Positions 44,251-52,199 of a stretch of DNA of 64,000 bases are shown in pieces. The notes below the pieces were generated by a model that made no database searches, had not been told where the DNA came from, and was given only the letters and a program-made list of their open reading frames with translations. The number at the start of each line of letters is the position of its first letter. Position 1 is the stretch's first letter. The DNA comes from Hyphomicrobiales bacterium (lineage in GTDB: Bacteria; Pseudomonadota; Alphaproteobacteria; Rhizobiales; Rhizobiaceae). Location: the NCBI GenBank assembly GCA_900465685.1, contig UEGR01000006.1, positions 30,544 through 94,543 of the forward strand, written 5' to 3'. Position numbers and translations under genes: made by a program.

Positions 44251-44824
44251 TTTTGTTGTTTCCATTCGCTTGCCGGAAGGACCAGTCGAATACATCGAGG
44301 GCCGCGTCCCGCGCCGCGAGAACATGAGTTGGATCACGATTGACGGCGACCGTCGCCAGCGCCCCTTCGTAAAGCAGAGCAAGGTGCGCCACCGGCGCGG
44401 TCTCGGATATTCCGGCACCGGCGATAATCCGGGCAAAGATGTCCCGGACGGAGCGCTTGTGTTCGCGCGCGATCGAAACCACCCGTTCGGATTCGCCATG
44501 TTCAGCAACCGCCAACGCAAAGGCACAGCCCCGAAATTCGGGACTATCCGCCTTTTCGTGCAGCCGTTCGAAAATGATGCGGAGCTGATCACGAGGTTCA
44601 GATATATCGACGAGCACATCTTCCAGGGATTGAAGAACGCGCTCATGTCGCTCGCTCAGATAAGCCGCGACGAGATGCTCCTTCGATGGAAAATGGCGAT
44701 AAAGCGTTGCTTTGGCAACACTTGCTTCCTCGATGATACGGTCCACGCCGACGGCGCGAATACCCTCCTTGTAAAACAATGCGCCTGCTACATTTAGAAT
44801 TTGGTCGCGAATTGAAGCTCTCAT
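44237..44824 (-). CDS. TetR-family transcriptional regulator
   Basis: A 195-residue repressor with an N-terminal TetR helix-turn-helix (about residues 10-55, 'VDRIIEEASVAKATLYRHFPSKEHL') and a variable helical C-terminal effector domain. It overlaps the downstream isomerase gene by 14 bp, so both share a transcript and probably autoregulate. A candidate operator is the inverted repeat at 44866-44891 just upstream, overlapping a TACAAT-like -10. Confidence 0.9.
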   Translation of the reverse strand: MRASIRDQILNVAGALFYKEGIRAVGVDRIIEEASVAKATLYRHFPSKEHLVAAYLSERHERVLQSLEDVLVDISEPRDQLRIIFERLHEKADSPEFRGCAFALAVAEHGESERVVSIAREHKRSVRDIFARIIAGAGISETAPVAHLALLYEGALATVAVNRDPTHVLAARDAALDVFDWSFRQANGNNKNGSH

Positions 44825-44856
44825 TCAGCTTTCCGAAAGTTCGGTTCCCTTTATTG

Positions 44857-44891
44857 ATTGTAGCGAATGGTCCGCATCAAAGTGGACCAAT
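44857..44891 (-). promoter_or_regulatory. Putative promoter and operator of the TetR-isomerase operon
   Basis: ATTGGTCC ... GGACCATT arms (44866-44891 on the plus strand) form an imperfect inverted repeat around a central CATCAAA. A TACAAT -10-like box (44857-44862, minus strand) lies immediately downstream, about 33 bp from the TetR start. A repressor bound there would block its own promoter. Confidence 0.5.
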
Positions 44892-44901
44892 CCGGTTACA
44901 C

Positions 44902-45906
44902 TCATGCAGCCCGAGCAACCTGACCGATAATCACATTGATATCATCGAGTGTGATCGAGCCCGGACGTTTGCCGCTTTGCGCCAAACGCGTCGCCGCTTC
45001 CTGCACAGCACTGTTATAGGGCGTATCCACAGTATGAATTCGTCCGAGCTGGACAATTTCGCCATTCAGGTAATCAACCTCATTGGGCACCCCACGCGCA
45101 AAACTCTGCCACGTCGATTGCTGGCCGGGTTTAATGCCACTGTCAGCCGCAAGCCCCCATCCGGCGAGGCTGACGCGACGCTCCGACGGATCGGCAATAT
45201 CATAGCCCGCCGCCTTCAGAACCCTTGTCGCTTCCTGAGATAACCGATCAGCAAAGTTCGAGAGCGCCTCCACGTCGCCGGAGAAAATCTCCAGAACATT
45301 CTTCACATTGTAAACCAGCTTCGCTGCTTTCCAGCGTTGCACATCGGATCGAACCTCTGTGAGGTAGTTTGCGCGAGCAAGATCAGCGCCGATTTTTCTT
45401 GCTGTCTCGTTTTCGCCCGACGGATAAACACCAAGGACGACCGCTCCCACCTGCGGCGAACCGCCAGCGACAACGGTGCCAATTTCAGTAAAGCGCGCCG
45501 GTGTCAGGATACTCGCGCCATAAACATGCGCGAAACGTCGACTTGCCACCGCCTCGGCAGCAAGACCGTTTTGAAGCGTAACCAGAGGCAGCCTGAAACC
45601 TGCTGTTTCAGAGCTGTTCTCCAGCGGCTGGCGGGACCAGAAAGCCGTCGCCGTCTCGACATCTTGAGCTTTCACGGCAAGGATCAGGACATCGTCCGTG
45701 GTCAGTGTTGGCGGTTCCTGTGTGTCATAGGCATTCAATCTGACAATCTGTGTGCCGGAAGGCCGCTGAAAAGTCAGTCCATGCGAAAGAATGTGTCGAA
45801 TCTGCTTGCCGCGACCAACAAGAGCGTAATCGATGCCGACACTTTGAAACTGGGCGGCGAGACTGGCACCAACAGCGCCGGCGCCAATGATTACATAACG
45901 GGTCAT
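44902..45906 (-). CDS. Ketopantoate reductase-family dehydrogenase (PanE/ApbA-like)
   Basis: A 334-residue NADPH-dependent reductase-fold protein. The Rossmann motif 'VIIGAGAVGASLAAQF' is at the N-terminus. The C-terminal helical domain carries 'STWQSFARGVPNEVDYLNGEIVQLGR' and 'TPYNSAVQ', as in ketopantoate reductases. Many such paralogues reduce other 2-oxo acids. It is the last gene of the sulfonate-type operon, 10 bp behind the binding-protein gene, so it probably processes the carbon skeleton left after desulfonation rather than making pantothenate. Confidence 0.85.
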   Translation of the reverse strand: MTRYVIIGAGAVGASLAAQFQSVGIDYALVGRGKQIRHILSHGLTFQRPSGTQIVRLNAYDTQEPPTLTTDDVLILAVKAQDVETATAFWSRQPLENSSETAGFRLPLVTLQNGLAAEAVASRRFAHVYGASILTPARFTEIGTVVAGGSPQVGAVVLGVYPSGENETARKIGADLARANYLTEVRSDVQRWKAAKLVYNVKNVLEIFSGDVEALSNFADRLSQEATRVLKAAGYDIADPSERRVSLAGWGLAADSGIKPGQQSTWQSFARGVPNEVDYLNGEIVQLGRIHTVDTPYNSAVQEAATRLAQSGKRPGSITLDDINVIIGQVARAA

Positions 45907-45916
45907 GATAGCATCC

Positions 45917-47026
45917 TTATTGCGTCGCTAGCGAATCCTTGAGATTCGCTTCGAAGTTGATCTTCTTCAACGTCTCGAGAATCGTATCGCTATAACGGTT
46001 ATCGTAGGCAAATGACGCGTCAACCGCCTTGCTCAAAGAACCGAAGCCATAAACAACATCAGCAATGCTGCGCGCCTCGTTGATCCGTGCCTCATCAATG
46101 GGTTGCGGGAGAACGCGGGTATAAGACCAGACGAAGTCTGCATTTTCCGGTGTCAGCTTGCGAACCTTGACTAGCGCATCCTTGGCTTCCTTTGGATGAC
46201 GGTTATACCAGTCCTGATATTCGACATAGCGACGGACCAGATCGCGTATCGCCGCATCCTTTGTTGGATCGGCCAGCGATTTTGAATTGGCGAGCAAGCC
46301 GCCCGGACTACCTGGACCGACGTCGCCGCTTTTGGCGATAACCGTCGCGCCATTCTTAATGGCCGGGCCGTAGGAATCGATTGCTCCCGAAACCAGATCA
46401 ACTTCTCCATGCAGCAGCGCCAGCGCGCCAGCTTCATTGTTCAGCGTCACCGGCACCACGTCCGCTGGTGTCAGGCCAAGATGCTTTAGCGACTGAAGAT
46501 AGAGAAGGTAATTGGTTGCACCCGGAGATGAAGCCCAACGCTTGCCACGCACGGCATCGGCAGTGAGCTGGGTGACGCCCGAGTCCTTTGACGCCACCGT
46601 GACAAAACGCTCGTGATTGATAGGATCGGCGGTCGCGGCCACCACAATCGACCTGTAAGGAGCCGTGTCCTTCGTCCAGTCTGGATTGGCTGCGGCCTGT
46701 GCCTGAATAGCGGTGAACTGTGCGAAATAGCTGACATCGACCTTGCCCGCCGAAAGCGCGGTTGCGTTCTCAACCGCATTTGGAAAGGTAGCAAATTCAA
46801 TCTTATAAGGCGCATCTTTCCAGATGCCTGACGCTTCCCAGGTCGGCTGCAATTCCTGACCGTTCTGACCAATGACGAGCGTGATTTGCTTTGCCTCTTC
46901 CGCCATAGCGGGCTGTACCAAAATAGTGGCCAGCGAAAATGTCGAGAGGCTTAAAAACAGAGTACGGATAGGCTGTGCTTTCGCCCGAGTATCTGCGTTA
47001 TTCTTCTTTGACAGGACTGTGTTCAT
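45917..47026 (-). CDS. Sulfonate/taurine-type ABC substrate-binding protein (SsuA-like)
   Basis: A 369-residue NMT1/SsuA-type periplasmic binding protein. The extended N-terminus precedes a signal peptide (hydrophobic run about residues 24-41, cleavage near PAMAEE). 'FATFPNAVENATALSAGKVDVSYF' matches the sulfonate-receptor region. The ATG at 47026 has a GGAAT site. It follows SsuB- and SsuC-like genes on the same strand, completing the importer. Sulfonates or sulfate esters are likely ligands. Confidence 0.86.
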   Translation of the reverse strand: MNTVLSKKNNADTRAKAQPIRTLFLSLSTFSLATILVQPAMAEEAKQITLVIGQNGQELQPTWEASGIWKDAPYKIEFATFPNAVENATALSAGKVDVSYFAQFTAIQAQAAANPDWTKDTAPYRSIVVAATADPINHERFVTVASKDSGVTQLTADAVRGKRWASSPGATNYLLYLQSLKHLGLTPADVVPVTLNNEAGALALLHGEVDLVSGAIDSYGPAIKNGATVIAKSGDVGPGSPGGLLANSKSLADPTKDAAIRDLVRRYVEYQDWYNRHPKEAKDALVKVRKLTPENADFVWSYTRVLPQPIDEARINEARSIADVVYGFGSLSKAVDASFAYDNRYSDTILETLKKINFEANLKDSLATQ

Positions 47027-47073
47027 GTATCGAAATTCCTTATGATAGGGCTTTTGACTTTAATCGTGTGTCG

Positions 47074-47883
47074 TCAGTGGCTTTCCGTGATGGAAACGCC
47101 CAACTCGCGAAGCAGCCTGTGCCGCAGCGCTGCCGTTTCCTTTGAAGCTATTTCTTGAGCCGAACGGTTTCTGACGAGTTTGGGCGGTATGGTAACATCC
47201 AGCGAGAAACGGCCGTTCTGCAGCACAAGAATGCGATCAGCCAGCAGGACGGCTTCATCCACATCATGTGTGACGATCAGCACAGCGGGTTGGTGTTCGC
47301 GCCAGAGACCCTCTACAAGGGCATGCATCCGAATACGGGTCAGCGCATCCAGTGCTGCAAAAGGTTCATCAAGAAGCAATAGTGTCGGTGCTCGCACCAA
47401 CGCTCTAGCGAGCGCGACGCGTTGCGCTTCACCACCCGAAAGATGTTTTGGCCATGAATTGGCCTTGGCTTCAAGGCCGACTTCCGCCAGAGCCTTTTGC
47501 GCGACCATGCGTACATCGCCCTTGATGCGGGTGCCAAGCAGCACATTGCGCCATGCCCGTCGAAACGGCAGAAGGCGATGTTCCTGAAAAACGACCGAGC
47601 GGTTTTGTGCTACATGTACATCGCCCTCGTTGGCATGATCGAGACCTGCCAAAATGCGTAGCAAGGTCGTCTTGCCGGAACCGGATGCCCCCAGCAGTGC
47701 GACGAACTCGCCCTGCCTGATTGTCAGGTCGACATTGTCTAGTATCGTCTGATCTCCGAACTTCTTGGAGACCTGTCCCAATGATGCGACGAGCGGCACC
47801 GGTGTGCTAATATGCTGGACTGTCTCGAAGACTGACGCTCCATCGTTTCTGACAAGGGGATGGACATTGGCGGCGATGGTCAT
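47074..47883 (-). CDS. Sulfonate-type ABC transporter ATPase (SsuB-like)
   Basis: A 269-residue ATPase with Walker A GASGSGKTT, the SsuB/TauB-type short Q-loop region 'SVVFQEHRLLPFRRAWRNV', signature LSGGEAQR, Walker B LLLLDEPFAALD and H-loop 'IVTHDVDEAVLLADRI'. The ATG at 47883 is 4 bp after the permease stop; an upstream in-frame extension to 47922 runs into the permease gene. It lies between the SsuC- and SsuA-like genes. Confidence 0.92.
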   Translation of the reverse strand: MTIAANVHPLVRNDGASVFETVQHISTPVPLVASLGQVSKKFGDQTILDNVDLTIRQGEFVALLGASGSGKTTLLRILAGLDHANEGDVHVAQNRSVVFQEHRLLPFRRAWRNVLLGTRIKGDVRMVAQKALAEVGLEAKANSWPKHLSGGEAQRVALARALVRAPTLLLLDEPFAALDALTRIRMHALVEGLWREHQPAVLIVTHDVDEAVLLADRILVLQNGRFSLDVTIPPKLVRNRSAQEIASKETAALRHRLLRELGVSITESH

Positions 47884-47887
47884 TTGT

Positions 47888-48697
47888 TTATCTCCATGGC
47901 AGGGCCAGCTTTTCGATTGCACGCATGATCAAGTCGATAAGAATGCCCAGCGTGGCATAGACGAGAACGCAGGCCACGATCAGATCGATACGCATGGCAC
48001 CGCTTGCGACAAAAATCAGATAGCCGATACCGGCACGGCTGTTGGTCTGCTCGGCAACGATGAGCGCTAGAAGAGAGACGCCCATGGCGTATCGTATGCC
48101 TACAAGTACTCCGGGGAGCGACGCCGGCAGCAAAACCTGCCAGGTAATCTCAAGGGGAGAGAGCCCAAACGTTCTCGCAGCTTCCACCAGCTTGCCATCG
48201 ACATTGCGCACACCCGCATAGGTGTTGAGATAAGCGGGAAACACGCAGGCGAGCGTGATGAGCAGGATTTTTGGGGCCTCGCCGATCCCAAACCAGATAA
48301 TGAAGAGCGGAACCAGGGAAATGAATGGCACGAGGCGAATGATCTGGAAGGAAGAGTCGAACACTTCCTCCGCCAGACGCGAGAGCCCCGTCCACAAGCC
48401 GAAGACGATCCCAATCAAAAGTCCCAGTCCTAACCCGGCACCTGCACGAAACAAGGATGCCGGTAGGGCGGCCTGAAAGTCACCCGTATCGATGAGCTCC
48501 GCAAAGGCGCTGACAACCTCCCCCAATGAGGGGAAGGTCTGTGAATGGATAAAGCCGGTGGCACTACCGATCTGCCAGACAGCCAATGCCACCGCTGGCA
48601 ATACGAACCGTAACAGATTCCGGGACGCAAACAGGCGCGCGGAAGCCAATGTCTGTTGCGGCTTCGTGAAAAGTTTCTGGAGAACGACCGTGCTCAT
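47888..48697 (-). CDS. Sulfonate-type ABC transporter permease (SsuC-like)
   Basis: A 269-residue permease of the SsuC/TauC family with six expected membrane spans and the ATPase-contact loop 'EAARTFGLSPLEITWQVLLPASLPG' near residues 172-196. The ATG at 48697 lies 10 bp after the upstream hydrolase gene; a longer frame to 48742 has no advantage. It is the membrane part of the sulfonate-type importer with 47074 and 45917. Confidence 0.91.
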   Translation of the reverse strand: MSTVVLQKLFTKPQQTLASARLFASRNLLRFVLPAVALAVWQIGSATGFIHSQTFPSLGEVVSAFAELIDTGDFQAALPASLFRAGAGLGLGLLIGIVFGLWTGLSRLAEEVFDSSFQIIRLVPFISLVPLFIIWFGIGEAPKILLITLACVFPAYLNTYAGVRNVDGKLVEAARTFGLSPLEITWQVLLPASLPGVLVGIRYAMGVSLLALIVAEQTNSRAGIGYLIFVASGAMRIDLIVACVLVYATLGILIDLIMRAIEKLALPWR

Positions 48698-48707
48698 GGA
48701 CAACCTA

Positions 48708-49586
48708 TCAGGCCGCTGCCGAGCGGACGACGGAGACCGCAACCGAGTTCTGCTCCCCGAGACCGGTGACAGCGGCTCGTATGCGATCCCCAGACTTCAA
48801 GGCCAGCTTTTCGGTACCGTGCACACGATCCGGGCTGCCCGTCAGGATCACATCACCCGGCAGCAGGCGCAACTTGCGCGACAGGCGGGCGATCAATTCC
48901 GGCACGGCGAAGATCAGATCGTTGGTATTGCCACGCTGCACCGGCGTGCCGTTGAAGTCGAGTTCAACGCCAAGATTGTCAAGATCACCCGCTTCGTCGA
49001 GTGAAACGAGTTCCGGGCCGATCGGCGTGAATGCGGCCAGCGACTTGGACGGATTGAGGTAGGTCGCCCCAGGATTGCCCTCAAGTGTTGGCACGCGGAC
49101 CACCGATGCCGGATCGAGGAGATCCTGAGCAACTGTTGCGCCGGCCAGATAATCTAGAGCATCGTGTTCGTTAATCTCGAAACCTTCGCGCTTGATAACG
49201 ACGGCCAGTTCAGCCTCGGTAAGAACCGCTTCGCTCGGCAGTGGGATTTCATCATTGGGGCCGGCAAGCGAGGTCAGGAATTTTGCAAACACACCCGGCT
49301 CGGTCGGAGTCTTCAGACCGGAATGACGGACATGTGTGTGATAGTTTAGGCCGACACCGATAATCTGGCGTGGAGCGGAAACCGGTGATCCGATGCGCTT
49401 GCCCTGCGGGAGCGCTTCTTCCGCAGAACGGGCGGCCGATACGGCCCATTCGACGAATGCATCCCACTGCGCGTAGATTGCTTGGGGATCCGACGCAAAG
49501 CGTCCGTCACTGGCCTTGGCAACATCGAGAATACCATCGGCAAGAATGAGTTTGAGACGACCAGTGTCGTTCAGAATACGAGTCAT
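48708..49586 (-). CDS. Fumarylacetoacetate hydrolase-family protein
   Basis: A 292-residue protein of the FAH fold, whose members hydrolyse, decarboxylate or isomerise beta-diketo acids using a divalent metal. Metal-site segments are 'LTEAELAVVIKREG' and 'AGATVAQDLLDP', and the C-terminal 'GDVILTGSPDRVHG' is typical. The ATG at 49586 overlaps the stop of the DszC-like gene (ATGA). Finding it between an oxygenase and a sulfonate importer suggests a role in degrading the desulfonated carbon skeleton. Confidence 0.9.
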   Translation of the reverse strand: MTRILNDTGRLKLILADGILDVAKASDGRFASDPQAIYAQWDAFVEWAVSAARSAEEALPQGKRIGSPVSAPRQIIGVGLNYHTHVRHSGLKTPTEPGVFAKFLTSLAGPNDEIPLPSEAVLTEAELAVVIKREGFEINEHDALDYLAGATVAQDLLDPASVVRVPTLEGNPGATYLNPSKSLAAFTPIGPELVSLDEAGDLDNLGVELDFNGTPVQRGNTNDLIFAVPELIARLSRKLRLLPGDVILTGSPDRVHGTEKLALKSGDRIRAAVTGLGEQNSVAVSVVRSAAA

Positions 49587-50812
49587 TGAGCAGATCCTTT
49601 GTTTAAAGCGTACCGGTTCAAACTTTCGGTACCGAGGGTGAGAAGGACAGAATCTTCCTGTGGCGAATGGATGCGAGAACACAGCACATCGCGGAAATGG
49701 CGTTCGATTGAATTGACCCGTGAAATTCCCGGATTACCTAGGGCCTTGGCGGTGAGTTCGACGGCACGAATGAGCGAAGCAGAGATAGCGACCTTGGCCG
49801 CAATCACGCGACGGAAAGCCGTCTCGTCGCCTGCATCCATCCGATCCGCAAAATGATGCAGTAATGACTCCGCCTGAATGATGTTCAGTTCGACTTCACC
49901 TGCCACAGTGCGGATACGTTCCGTGGTTGCAATGGGCCGACCGAGACCGGATGGCACACGCGTGTACGCAAAATGCTTAAAGGCGTCCTGCGCAGCCCTG
50001 GCAACGCCGAGATAGAGCGACTGGATCAACAACACAGTCGGCGCGACGCTGCGGGTATCCTGCCTGGTCTCGGCCGTGATCACCTCTGGATTGACAATAT
50101 GGTCATGCGGCACCAGCACATCATCGTAGACCACATCATGGCTTTGCGTCGCGCGCAGACCCAGATGATCCCATACGGGTACGATTTCGATGCCCGACGC
50201 CTTTGCTGGCACGATAAATTCCGCAACGCGCGGTACCGTCTCGTCAGTCACGGCCCAGGGCACATGATAGCTGAGACCCGTCGAACCGGTGCAAAACATC
50301 TTGCGACCGGTGAGTACCCAACCCTCATTGCTATAGCGCGCTATCGTTGCCGGAAGCCCCCCACGTGCGGGGGTGCCCAGATCTGGCTCTGCCCGAAATG
50401 CATTGATCAGCGTGGGACGCTCGTAGGATTCCGCCAATAACTGGCGATACAAATGTGGGGCGATCGCCCGCTTGTTACCGCCGACCTGCGCGGCGTGGAA
50501 TTGCAAATTCATCAGCATGATCAATGCGGCCGACGGATCGCCATATCCAACAGCAGAAACAATACTCACCAGCTCTGCGACGCCAACGTGTCGTCCGCCA
50601 TGTTCAGGCCGAACGGTCGCCGTCAGAATACCTGCATCGTGCAGCAAGGCGATTGCTTCTGAGGGGAACGACCCCTCTGCATCATGGACCGGCGCATACC
50701 GGGCTATTGTCTGAACAATTCCGTCTGCGGCATCGAGCCTGTCGAGTTGAGGCGGGCGCACGTCAGGCGTGGCCAGACCCACAACCCTGGGATGGGCTTG
50801 TGGAGGCGTCAT
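49583..50812 (-). CDS. Acyl-CoA dehydrogenase-fold flavoprotein (DszC/SfnB-like, divergent)
   Basis: A 409-residue protein with the acyl-CoA dehydrogenase fold. It differs from the other three in this window: its C-terminal region 'IERHFRDVLCSRIHSPQEDS' replaces the 'RHWRNARTxSxHNP' signature, although the arginine-aspartate spacing is similar. It is therefore either a divergent FMNH2-dependent oxygenase or a true dehydrogenase. It sits between an SsuD-like LLM gene 48 bp upstream and an overlapping FAH gene, inside a sulfonate importer operon, which favours oxidation of a sulfonate-derived compound. Confidence 0.8.
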   Translation of the reverse strand: MTPPQAHPRVVGLATPDVRPPQLDRLDAADGIVQTIARYAPVHDAEGSFPSEAIALLHDAGILTATVRPEHGGRHVGVAELVSIVSAVGYGDPSAALIMLMNLQFHAAQVGGNKRAIAPHLYRQLLAESYERPTLINAFRAEPDLGTPARGGLPATIARYSNEGWVLTGRKMFCTGSTGLSYHVPWAVTDETVPRVAEFIVPAKASGIEIVPVWDHLGLRATQSHDVVYDDVLVPHDHIVNPEVITAETRQDTRSVAPTVLLIQSLYLGVARAAQDAFKHFAYTRVPSGLGRPIATTERIRTVAGEVELNIIQAESLLHHFADRMDAGDETAFRRVIAAKVAISASLIRAVELTAKALGNPGISRVNSIERHFRDVLCSRIHSPQEDSVLLTLGTESLNRYALNKGSAQ

Positions 50813-50860
50813 ATGTCGTCGTCCTGTGAATGCTGAGGATGTTTATACCAGCCAGTGGGC

Positions 50861-51949
50861 TTATTCCGCCGCCACACTTGATGGAGAGATGCCGCGTTCA
50901 GCCAATCCAGCTCTTACAAGCGGCAAGACGTAACGCCCGTAATCAATGGCGTCGTAGAGATTATCGTAACCGCGAATTGAGATGAGTTCGGCTCCAAGAT
51001 CGACATAGTCCAGAATGACGCGAGCAACCGTTTCAGGACTGCCGACCAACGCCGTTGAAGCACCACGCGCACCGGTAGCGACGACCGGAGCGAACCACAA
51101 CGCCTTGTCGTGCACCTCCGACTGAGAGGCGAGTTCGAGCAAACGCTGCGACCCAATGTTCTGCGGTTGCGGGCGATTGGCCCCACCGTGAATGCTATTC
51201 AGGCGATCTAGAATACGATGGGCTTTGGCCCAAGCCAGTTCATCCGTTTCCGCGATGATTGGACGGAATGTAACCCAGATACGCGGGCGATCCGAACGGC
51301 CTGCCTTTGCAGCTTGGGCGTTCACACTGTCGATCTGCTGGCGCGTCGCGGCTAGCGGCTCGCCCCATAGGCCAAAAATGTTGCCTTCTTTGCCACCGAT
51401 CCGATAGGCATCAGGAGACGAACCACCCACAGACACAGGAATGTTGGCCTGCACCGGGCGAACGGCACTGCGGAATTTCTTGAACTGGTAATATTTACCG
51501 TCAAAATCGAAAGGCTCGGTCGTTGACCAGATTCTTTTGATAATGGTGATATATTCTCCCAGTCGCGCATAACGCTCAGCCTTGGACAGGAAATCACCTT
51601 CCTGTGCCTGTTCAGCATCGCTGCCACCGGCAATGAAATGCACGACGACACGTCCGCTCGACAGCTGATCCAGCGTTGCCAAAGCCTTGGCCGCAACCGT
51701 CGGGTAAATCGTATTCGGGCGCAGCGCAACGATGATCTTCAGGCGACTGGTGTTCGCAGCAATTGTCGCGCCTATCGTGAAGTTGTCGAAGGAAGATGAA
51801 TCATACGGGATCAGCGTATAGTTAAAGCCCGCGTCTTCGAGAGCCCTCGCGTAACGAACAAGATATTGCGGCTCAATTGGAGAACCAGCAACAGGGTTTA
51901 TATCTGTCGAAATGTTCGGATATGTTATACTGATGAATTCTACGGACAT
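50861..51949 (-). CDS. Alkanesulfonate monooxygenase-like LLM enzyme (SsuD-like)
   Basis: A 362-residue enzyme of the SsuD branch. Markers are 'TLDQLSSGRVVVHFIAGGSDAEQ' near residue 110, 'FLSKAERYARLGEYITIIKRIW' and the 'VSVGGSSPDAYRIG' phosphate-site segment. SsuD uses FMNH2 and O2 to release sulfite from alkanesulfonates. It is the first gene of a seven-gene minus-strand operon with SsuC/B/A-like genes, but the usual SsuE reductase is absent. The ATG at 51949 has a weak ribosome site. Confidence 0.88.
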   Translation of the reverse strand: MSVEFISITYPNISTDINPVAGSPIEPQYLVRYARALEDAGFNYTLIPYDSSSFDNFTIGATIAANTSRLKIIVALRPNTIYPTVAAKALATLDQLSSGRVVVHFIAGGSDAEQAQEGDFLSKAERYARLGEYITIIKRIWSTTEPFDFDGKYYQFKKFRSAVRPVQANIPVSVGGSSPDAYRIGGKEGNIFGLWGEPLAATRQQIDSVNAQAAKAGRSDRPRIWVTFRPIIAETDELAWAKAHRILDRLNSIHGGANRPQPQNIGSQRLLELASQSEVHDKALWFAPVVATGARGASTALVGSPETVARVILDYVDLGAELISIRGYDNLYDAIDYGRYVLPLVRAGLAERGISPSSVAAE

Positions 51950-52033
51950 GTTACACGCTCGCTAAAAACGCTTGTCGTTGATAGCGATACGTTAGAGGCG
52001 CAGACTCAAAAAGAGAACAACCTGTCTTTCTAT

Positions 52034-52064
52034 ATTATACAAATTTGGTAGATTATATTTCCAA
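52034..52064 (-). promoter_or_regulatory. Probable promoter of the SsuD-like operon
   Basis: On the minus strand a TATAAT box (52034-52039) lies about 85 bp before the SsuD-like start. A TTGGAA -35-like box (52059-52064) is 19 bp upstream of it, a slightly long spacer. A second TATAAT (52052-52057) overlaps. The AT-richness stands out from the flanking coding DNA. Confidence 0.5.
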
Positions 52065-52143
52065 CCGAGCATCCGCCAGCTTCAAACATGTAATCAAAGG
52101 GATATGGGTGAAATTGCAACCGCGGGCATGACGTGCCCCTGTT

Positions 52144-52179
52144 AAAATGGTCCGGGATTTTAATGGCCAGCCCGGACCA
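52144..52179 (-). terminator. Rho-independent terminator after the quinone oxidoreductase gene
   Basis: TGGTCCGGG (52148-52156) and CCCGGACCA (52171-52179) form a perfect 9-bp, GC-rich stem with a 14-nt loop. Read on the minus strand it is followed by TTTT. It is 20 bp past the stop of the gene at 52200 and is the clearest terminator in the window. Confidence 0.8.
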
Positions 52180-52199
52180 CCAAACCAAGCACCTCAATA

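Noticed and set aside
43651..44646. 331-codon version of the isomerase gene extending through the TetR gene
   Set aside because: The extra 132 codons only read the TetR gene in another frame; the family N-terminus begins at the ATG at 44250.
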